DNA of 64,000 nucleotides from Lolium rigidum (Eukaryota > Streptophyta > Magnoliopsida > Poales > Poaceae), in contig NC_061510.1 in assembly GCF_022539505.1 (NCBI RefSeq), forward strand, positions 38,527,047 through 38,591,046, given 5' to 3'. How positions within the stretch are numbered: the first letter of the stretch is position 1; every line of letters starts with the position of its first letter. The notes beneath the pieces were generated by a model. The model was not told where the DNA came from, did not search any database, and saw only the letters and a list, made by a program, of their open reading frames with translations. This document shows, piece by piece, positions 56,819 through 64,000 of the stretch. The translations under genes and the position numbers were made by a program.

Positions 56819-59800
56819 TCACACCTTCTCAAACAAATCAACTCCAAGTGCATGAGAACGCCGACGTGATCGAATAACATGAAACTTGTTGCGGCGACCA
56901 CGGTTGTATACGTCATCATTAGGGTGTTTAATGTCATCCATTTTATCTTCACACACAGCGCATTCACCTTCAAAAAGAGGTAAAAATAGGTGAGGTATAC
57001 AACATTGCCATAGCTAGCTAGCATCCACATTTGACTTAAGTCAGTCTTATAAACAATCTTCAACAATTGCTTGGAATTTTTTTTTGCCTTTCACATGTTT
57101 GCTTGCTAACTTATTATTAGTTAGCGTCTTTACTTAAGAGTGCACTACTGCATGCAAAAGCTACCAACTAGAAGTGCATGGAAAAATTTGATAAATTAAA
57201 ATTGTAAAGTTCAAATAGAAAATACCATTGTGATCAGGTTTAACTATGCAGATACAGGTGAGCACATATGCTTCATAATCACCACTCATACACGTGACTT
57301 CAGCAAAATATAGATCGTTGTTGGGATCAGCTCCTTTAGTCTTCATGGTCAGATTGAAATGAGAATAAGACCTATAAATACAGTCTTTCCCATCAAAACA
57401 TGAATTGTGACCCACAATACCTTCTACTTCATATGCACGATCCTAAAATGTAAGAATGGTAAGTGTCAGCGAGCGTAGCATTAATACAATGTCATTTAAG
57501 CAAATGCAACCAAGAGAGAGAGGGAGAGAGAGAGAGAGCAGACCCCCAGAAGATCATTGTCCTCGTTGTGCATGTCTAGTAAAGCCTTTAGCAATTCCCG
57601 TGTTGTGCAACGGGTCGTACAGGAAGCAAAAGCTTCTGCTGAGTGCTTCCTTGTGCCATCATGATACCAGTATAGAGTGTTTCGTACGGCTCTCTCCTCA
57701 TCAGAAAGGCCATCCATGCACCTATTTCAGATATGGAGTATTGTTAACAACAGCATATTTTATTAAATAGAAAGTGCAGAATATAAATAGAATAGCCAAT
57801 GACAAAGGATCTGAGTTGATAAGTTTGCATTCCAGGTGCACAAGGACATATATGTAGTAATAAGTTTGCATGCAAGGTACACACGGACATATATAGGTAG
57901 TAAAGTTGAGTGACTTTACATCATTTCTCGCTGAACAACATGATGTGAATCAATAGCTTCCTGGGCTTTCTCTAAGGTCTTAAATGGCCCTCCACAGTCA
58001 GGATATGTATGGAAAAATCCCTCCTTGTCAACTCTGACAAAATATTTTATAAATAGACCAGTGGGCACCAACGAAGAAACAAATGAAGATGATATGAGAG
58101 CCATGCCAAGCTTCAATGCCAAGGGATCTGGCACCCCAGACCTGAAGTGGAACACAAAAAGGTATGATTTTGATTAGATCAGAAATAGGAAATAAGGTGG
58201 AACAGAAGTCTGCTACTTCATGCATGCATTGCAAAATTGGTTCACCCGCTCCAAACCCAAAAAGTATGATTCGATTAGATCAGAAATAGGAAATGAGGTG
58301 GAACAGAAGCAATATGCTACTTTTTCATGCATGCATTGCAAAATTAGTTCGCCCGCTTCAAACCCATTCCAAACCATCAAGTTTAGACCAAAATGAAATC
58401 CCAGGTGTAATAAACTTTTAGTGGTCAACAGACGATTTAAAACAGAGAGAGAGAGAGAGAGAGAGAGGTTCATACAACAGAGACTGCAGCAAAGAGGGAG
58501 AAACGCTAGTGATGCACGATTTGTCCACTGCTGTAGTGTCAAGCAACTCCTTCAAGAGCCTGAAGTAAAAAAAGGGGCAAACTGTCATGTAGAAAAATCA
58601 ATATGGTTTCAACAGAGTAAAGAAAGAAGCAGCGACAAGGAACATAGATCAAAATGATCTTTTCATCAAAATACCACGCTGTGAACTGCTGTTGATGTGC
58701 TTGATCTGTCTGTTAGAAAACTGCCACCGGCAAGAGAGTAAAGGAAGTTGGGCTGCTTAGATGTGAATAATCTTCTCGTATATGTGCTTGATCAGATTGT
58801 TTCACAAATTACAGAGGCAAGAGAGTAAAGAAAGTTTAGGCTAACTGGTTCAACATGGTCATCAAGTTTATTTAGTAATTTATTCAAGTGGTAATGTTCT
58901 ATCCGAAGCTCATGTAGAGACATTAATATCAGAGTGTGAAGTAGCTCACTGGACTGCCTACTACAAATCTAAATACAAGGCTGTTCAAAATGGGCATTGG
59001 ATTTCTTTAGTAGTTTAAGTGGCAATCTTCTGTCAGAAGTTCATGGAGAAATATTGATATTAGAGTGACCTACACCTTGGAGACACACATGAACCCTAGC
59101 GCTAGCTATCAACATACCATCCCCAGGCAAAAGTTCGAGAGTTCGAGAGACATTAATATCAGAGTGTGCAGTAGCTCAGACTGCCTACTACAAATCTAAT
59201 TTACAAGGCTTGGTGTTGTCAACTAATTTCTCCGTCCTTGGTTGGTGACACCAAGATACTCAAATGAAGTTGGTTCGTAACACCAAGATACTCAATGAAG
59301 CTCATCAAGGTGCAGTGCAGAACTGCATGTGCTGAGTGTGATGGCAGATTCTCGAAATGGTGATGCATGCTCAACAAAAGGACAAATCTTTTGAGTGATT
59401 TGATGAATGTGGTAGTCAGCTATGCACAGTTTTATTAGAAGACCATACCAATTGATGTATGATGGTAGGTAGCTATGCACAGTTTTATAGCCATGCGTGT
59501 AAATGATAAAGAATCTAAGTTGGTCCACAATGTGTACTCTCTTTTTTATGATTTATAAGTTGGTGTTACATTCCAAATTTCCACTCTCATTCGAAAATCA
59601 AAACAATCGAGCTGAGACCCAAATGTAAGCCTAGCGCCAACTATCAACAGTCCCTCACCAAGCAAAAGATCAAAGAGAAACAACTGACGATTTAAACATA
59701 GAAGAGAGAGCACAAAAGAGATGGAGAGATTCATACGATGGAGACTGTGGCTGAGAAGGAGAGGAAGAGGAAGCATTAGTGATGGACGATTCCTCAAATT

Positions 59801-60466
59801 TTCTAGTCTCAAGCAACACCTTAAGCCTGAAATAAAATAGAGGGACATTTATGAATGATGGTAGGTAGCTATGCACGTTTTACAGTCAGTCATGTATCTG
59901 ATCAAGAATCTAGTCAATCTACTTTGGTCTGTAATTTCTACTCTCTTTTTTTATGGTTAAGTTGGGTTACATTGCTAATTGTGGATTACTTGCAGCAAAT
60001 TATTACATTGTGGCTTATTCCATTTCATTCACACCATGTGATGATTTCAATGGCACTGGCACAAATAGCTCGGATAAAAAGCGCATACCTTTGAGCCATC
60101 TGCAGCTTGTGTTCAGCAAAAGCTTTGTCCAGCGGACCATCCCAGAATTGTGCCGTGGAGGGTCCAGGGTTTGGAGTGGGCGTTTGTTGAGGTGCAGGCG
60201 GATCTTCCTTGGTGTATTGCATTGGGGATGGTCCAGGGCTCGGAGTGGCCTTTTGTTGATCTTCCTCGGGGCGTTTGGAGTCAGATTCATCAACATTCCT
60301 ATTCAATCAAGTTTGGTCAGGATTCAATAAAAGAAGACAAGACATGATAACCAATGCATAAAAAAGTCGCATACGGCGGTGGATGATCGCGGCTGAGGTC
60401 GGAGATGAATTCTGACATCTTGGACGGGTCGTGTCGGCCCGCCATGGTCGGTGAAGAGAACCCCAT
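56819..60466 (-). CDS. DUF3615-type grass protein, eight exons, apparently intact
   Basis: Coding exons on the minus strand: 60466-60375, 60298-60089, 59826-59737, 58559-58476, 58141-57920, 57721-57544, 57442-57226, 56967-56819. All borders are GT-AG and the sum is 1242 nt, 413 aa, with no stop or frameshift. Residues 31-100 are Pro-rich with a duplicated PGPS unit. Exons 3 and 4 are similar (RLKVLLETRKFEESSITNAS / LLKELLDTTAVDKSCITSVS), an in-frame exon duplication. Residues 190-212 hold FIKYFVRVDKEGFFHTYPD. Residues 293-345 match the DUF3615 pattern (YEVEG, HFN at 320-322, FAEV at 338-341). A CAVC at 367-370 and a basic tail (RSRRRS) follow. Function is unknown; this family is expanded in grasses. 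The ATG at 60466 is the first in frame, but about 50 upstream codons are open without an ATG and a SINE sits 150 bp upstream, so the start is uncertain. The exon 6 donor (GTCTGC) is weak and next to a CT-repeat. Confidence 0.8.
58156..58365. repeat. Tandem duplication in intron 4 of the DUF3615-type gene
   Basis: Two units (58156-58258 and 58259-58365, about 105 bp) share 'ttagatcagaaataggaaat', 'gaggtggaacagaag' and 'catgcatgcattgcaaaatt', with about 85-90% identity by eye. A (GA)n tract follows at 58445-58468. Confidence 0.85.
58655..59545. repeat. Intron 3 made of local duplications
   Basis: Repeated segments include 'gagacattaatatcagagtg' with 'tgcctactacaaatct' at 58916-58978 and 59149-59202. 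'ggcaagagagtaaaggaag' occurs at about 58730 and 58811. 'ggtagctatgcacagtttta' occurs near 59465, with a partial copy near 59410 and another at 59865 beyond exon 3. No coding sequence. Confidence 0.7.
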
Positions 60467-60616
60467 CTTTGTAGACAAGAATTTCTTCGCCGTTGGGAAG
60501 AGGATAGGGAACCAAGAGTATCGCTGGTCGCGGAGGTCGCCGCAGTTGCTTTCGGGCGACACGCGAGGAGGGGAGTTGCGCTCTGGTTGGTAGTCGCGGC
60601 GGCGGCGTCCCGGCGG

Positions 60617-60889
60617 TATGGGTGTATCCTTAGTTCACCAGAGTTCAAACCTTCAAACCTCAGATTTAATATTTGTGTCTTATAATGTCGGAATATTCAT
60701 TCGATGGAAGGCGATGTTTCCGTCGACAGCGAGGTGCCTATAGTGATTTCATTAATTTTAAGATTCAATCCGCCGGATCAGTCTTTCGGAGGTGCTCATA
60801 AAGGTAGGGTGTGCGTGTGTGCGTTCATAGAGGTGAGTGTATGTCCGTGTATGTGAGCGTCTACGTTTGTACTGTGTTTCTAAAAAAAG
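60617..60889 (+). mobile_element. tRNA-derived SINE upstream of the DUF3615-type gene
   Basis: B box GAGTTCAAACC at 60641-60651, a long central part with 'ttccgtcgacagcgaggtgc' and 'tcggaggtgctcataaaggt', 'gcgttcatagaggtgagtgt' and a short A-run at 60883-60889. It is the long form of the SINE family at 52117-52306. The 5' end is slightly truncated and no clear TSD is seen. Confidence 0.75.
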
Positions 60890-62029
60890 CGATATATCTG
60901 CTGATGTGGCGTCTAATTAGCTCCACCTGTTAGCCACTGCCTTTTATAGAAGGACTATTCAGAACCATAAAAACCAAAAAAGGCTAAAACACAAAAGTTA
61001 TAAAGGGATAAGGTTGCCTCCTGTCAACACCCTTGTCTTGTCGACGTCCGCCCGGCCACCGGCGTCCCCTCCATCGCGCCCGACTCCGGCCACGTCATCC
61101 GCGCTGGTTGTGGTACGCCATATCGGTGGTCGAAGCACGCCCAAGGAGCAGCGCGTCGGGCGGTGTAGGAGTTGGGGCCGGCGACACCAGCAGTGTACTC
61201 CCCCGCGCGAGCTCGTGAAACCCAAGCCCGGCCGCGCATCTCCCCGCTGCTCCGCGTCTTCCCTAGCTTCTCCTAGCATCTGCGGAGCTTCGCCACCGCC
61301 TACTCTTCTTCCCTGCTAACGGCCGCATCCGGGCCCCAAATCGACGGAATCGAGGTCGTCTTCCCCACGGCCGGCCGAGCTCCGTCGCCGACTGTGCCAT
61401 CTTTTCAGGTCATGTCGCGAGGAAGGCGATGGGAGACGGAGGTGCGGCCCCGGGCAGTCGCGCTGGCCAGGAGGTGGCCGGAGTGGAGGCGGGGCCCGTC
61501 AGGGGCGGCGGGGCAAGAGGTGGAGACAGGTGGTGGGACCCATACTAGAGAAAGAGAGGGTGTGTTGCAAAAATAAATTATTTTGATAGATATGGTGGAG
61601 AAGTTGTTGGTGCTTTTAAAATAATAATTTGGGGTGTTTTTGTAAAATAAACTGCATATTTGGGCCTAGGTTTTGTCTGCCAGTGGGGCCGATTTCTTGC
61701 CACATTAGCAAATACGTTGAGCTACGCTGCATAGTGATGGTCGATGGGTCTCTAAGCCGTATTTAGTTACCGTAGAGTCTATATTCCTATGTACGGTGAT
61801 GGAGGTGGGCAAGGGTGTCAAGTTTAGTGACGCGCCATGTATTTTACTCGTGAGAATGAACGAAAAGTGCTTTGGCCCTCGAGCTCTAGTGATTCCGCCA
61901 TATAAAAATATTTTTCAAGTTATAAAAAAATAAAAGTAATTTTTGAAATTTTCAATAATACATCTCACAATCCTGAAAAATCTCAACCCAAATTTCTTTT
62001 TATTTTGGGCTGGATAAAAAACAAATCTG
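60890..62029. other. Intergenic sequence with a GC-rich island
   Basis: 61000-61560 is GC- and CpG-rich with short open frames on both strands that overlap each other. None has a recognisable domain or coding bias that holds, so I call no gene. It could be a promoter island or part of a retroelement leader. The rest is AT-rich. Confidence 0.35.
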
Positions 62030-62215
62030 ATATGGTTTATAGATCTACACTTTTGTTATTTTTGTGTAGCTCAAAATACAAAGTATTTGAAGTTGACTTT
62101 TTGCATGTTTGTGGGATACATCATTAACTACATACATATTTTTCCCAGGTTTTTTAAAAACTTAAAGTTATATTTTCTCTTTTTTTGATACCGGACCAAA
62201 TCTCTGTCCTGGAAA
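62030..62215. repeat. Dispersed repeat, second copy
   Basis: Diverged counterpart of 54790-55015 (see there). Class unknown. Confidence 0.4.
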
Positions 62216-63003
62216 TAAGCGTTATTTTCCTTTTTATTATTTTTATATTGTAAAGCGTTATTCTCTTTGACAGCGTAGGCCACTCTGGGGCTATGGGCCG
62301 CTTGGCAGGCCATCAATCATCGCGGGTAGCGGTATAGGTCCAAACAAACAATGGGACGCCTTTTTTGTTTTTCCGGAGAAAAAGACTCTCTTTGCCCTTC
62401 ATCAGTGTTGTAAATAAAGGAAAACAAATATCGTGGGAAGCAACACACTAGGAGAAAAAAAACTGGCTGAAAGAATATGTATGGGTTACGACTTACGAGG
62501 ACCTTCCTTTCTCATGGATCCAACCCCATCGATATTCATCTAAGAAATTGTAAGTTGGTGATAAAAAGAGTTTCTCCCGATTTTCCAATCTCATCTCAAA
62601 ATAGGTAAGCAGCGGAAGGGTAATTAATAAAATACTTCGTCCGTTTCAAATTAAGTGACATTCAAAACTATACTTGTCACTGAACGGAAAAAGATGTTGA
62701 AAACAAAAGCTAGATCGTCTCGAAATAATAATGCAAATGAGGACGTACGGCGGCGAAGGAGGCAGCGACGACATGTTCTGTTCCCAGCGGTTACGATCAA
62801 CACCACCCGTTGGTCACGCACGCAAGCAAACGCGATTATGTTTGCGATCGCCGAGTCTTGCTGATTATGCTTGCTCCCTACTCCCCCTATGTCTATCACA
62901 TCCGTCTATATATATAGCGTGCGCGCAGACCGTGCAGTTGGACTTGAAAACGTTTTTATAGTAGCGTGTAAAACTAGGAATCCACCATCAACGCAGCAGT
63001 ATC
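62216..63003. other. Intergenic sequence, no gene seen
   Basis: 62634-62690 ('acttcgtccgtttcaaatta' ... 'cactgaacgg') looks like the collapsed ends of a Stowaway-type MITE. TATATATA near 62909 stands alone. No coding sequence supported. Confidence 0.35.
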
Positions 63004-63020
63004 ATGTATGTATGTATCCT

Positions 63021-63682
63021 TTTTTTTTTGCGGGAATAGAAAATGGCATTAAAGCTTGAGTCTTACAAAGAGGGACAGAAGAAAGCAAAAAATTACACAT
63101 AGGTCCCTCCAGACCCCGATGTCAACGCCGACAAGGACGAGCCGGTGGCGCGCCGGATCCGCCGCTGCTCCTCTAACGCCTTGGAATGGAAGCAGCCCCC
63201 ACGCGGCCGGGAAGTCGCCGGACAATGGCCCCTGAGGACCTACATCCGAAGCCATCGTCTTCATCGCCAAGCTCCACGCCATCTTCATCTTCAAGATCGC
63301 TCGGTACCAGATCGGCCGCCTCCGATCTGCACGGGGAAGAAGAACTCGGCCGATCCGCAGAACGCCGAGCTCGAGGAAGACACACGCACGCCGCCGGAGC
63401 TCCAGGGAACACCACCGACGAAGGAGAGAGGCGCCGTCTTCAAAACCCGCATCGCCGGCGTCTCCTCCTCCACAACACCGACGAGCGGAACCCTAGGAGA
63501 GCCTACACTATGTACAAACAGGGAATCGGCGATTCGCCGTCCTCCCGCCGCCGGAGCGGCCGCCGGAGGGCGGAGAATCACCGACCCCTTGCTCGCGAGG
63601 TGGAACCCCTGGTGGATCTCAAGAAATCGCCCTGCTCACTGTAGCGGGAGAGGGGAACGGTCCAAGCTCCGTTCTACTCGTT
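63021..63682 (-). mobile_element. 662-bp LINE-derived non-autonomous retroposon
   Basis: A 17-bp TSD ATGTATGTATGTATCCT (63004-63020 and 63683-63699) is perfect. On the minus strand the insert ends in 'tgtaagactcaagctttaat', 'gccattttctattcccgc' and an A-run (plus-strand T10 near 63020-63029), a LINE-type 3' end. The rest is a GC-rich leader-like sequence. It has only short frames and no RT or RNase H, so it was copied by LINE machinery in trans. Confidence 0.8.
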
Positions 63683-63699
63683 ATGTATGTATGTATCCT

Positions 63700-64000
63700 A
63701 AACGGATAAAACTTCTTTTTCTCCTGGATTATTACTAGTCCGTCTGTACATAAAAAGCCCAACAATATCAAAATTTGGAGAGACATAACGGAGATAGTCG
63801 AAAACTGCAAAGGGAGATCGAGCTACATGTAGCCATTGTTTTTAAAAAATCGGAAATTGTGGTCGGTTACACCAGGTGATTTTTCTTTTCTTTTTTGTTA
63901 CGGAACCAAAATCAAATATTACAAAAAAAAAGGAGGTGGGACGTGGGCGATATCACACACGCCCAGGCCGGCAGGCTGTAAGAGCATCTCCAGAGCGTCC
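63700..64000. other. Intergenic sequence running into a MITE-like terminus
   Basis: Nothing coding. The final bases (63981-64000, AAGAGCATCTCCAGAGCGTC-like) match the GAGCATCTCCA terminal motif of grass hAT/Mutator-type MITEs that would continue past the window. Confidence 0.35.

Noticed and set aside
61014..61319. Short Arg/Pro-rich frames in a GC-rich island
   Set aside because: Overlapping frames on both strands with no domain; expected from GC-rich sequence.
63145..63738. 197-aa plus-strand frame
   Set aside because: It is the reverse of the LINE-derived retroposon and crosses its target-site duplication.
1..64000. CRISPR array, operons, ribosome-binding sites or prophage
   Set aside because: Spliced exons and plant transposons show a plant nuclear genome; the direct repeats are LTRs and minisatellites.

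Overview
The window is a stretch of a large, repeat-rich plant nuclear genome. The repeat families (Angela/BARE-like and SIRE/Maximus-like Copia, Athila-clade Gypsy relatives of Sabrina and Fatima, PIF/Harbinger, CACTA, Stowaway MITEs and a tRNA-derived SINE) point to a Pooideae grass. The exact forms look closest to what I remember from Lolium/Festuca-type genomes; that species-level hint is from memory, not computed. About 80% of the window is transposable elements, many nested with target-site duplications (TSDs) that can be read directly.

Layout. 1-647 is the end of a Sabrina-like LTR that continues out of the window. 648-1710 is old Copia debris. 1711-8583 is a non-autonomous Gypsy element on the minus strand (TSD GATTG) with a broken gag and a plus-strand antisense gene. 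It sits in SIRE/Maximus-like Copia sequence whose LTR (8613-18828) is split by an Angela-like Copia element at 9323-18067 (TSD CTTTT). 18829-22902 is unassigned and AT-rich LTR-like sequence. 22903-28886 is a non-autonomous Sabrina-like element with one truncated LTR and a 255-aa ORF. 28892-35400 is a DNA-transposon and LINE zone: a LINE tail, a PIF/Harbinger transposase, and a CACTA remnant holding a LINE that itself holds a MITE. 35400-51890 is a three-level nest: an old coiled-coil ORF is split by a short-LTR Copia element (35870-51424), which is split inside its reverse transcriptase by a 10.4-kb Athila/Fatima-like Gypsy element (36950-47391, TSD AGCAT).

From 51.9 kb on the sequence becomes gene-like. 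The last three exons of a WDR3/UTP12-type nucleolar WD40 gene lie on the plus strand (52362-52864). Further on, an apparently intact eight-exon gene of the grass DUF3615-type family lies on the minus strand (56819-60466, 413 aa). It has an in-frame tandemly duplicated exon and introns built of local duplications. SINEs, LINE tails, MITE fragments and a 662-bp LINE-derived retroposon are scattered around these genes.

Two themes cut across the window. First, most frameshifts in the elements and most LTR-to-LTR differences fall on CAG/CTG trinucleotides, often as rearrangements such as CTG to TCG or CAG to CAAG, while the host exons are clean. This suggests either CHG-methylation-linked basecalling errors or methylation-linked mutation, so some pseudogene calls below may be artefacts. 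Second, the Gypsy elements carry extra genetic modules with their own promoter signals: an antisense ORF in one, and a coiled-coil ORF behind an internal LTR-like GC palindrome in another.
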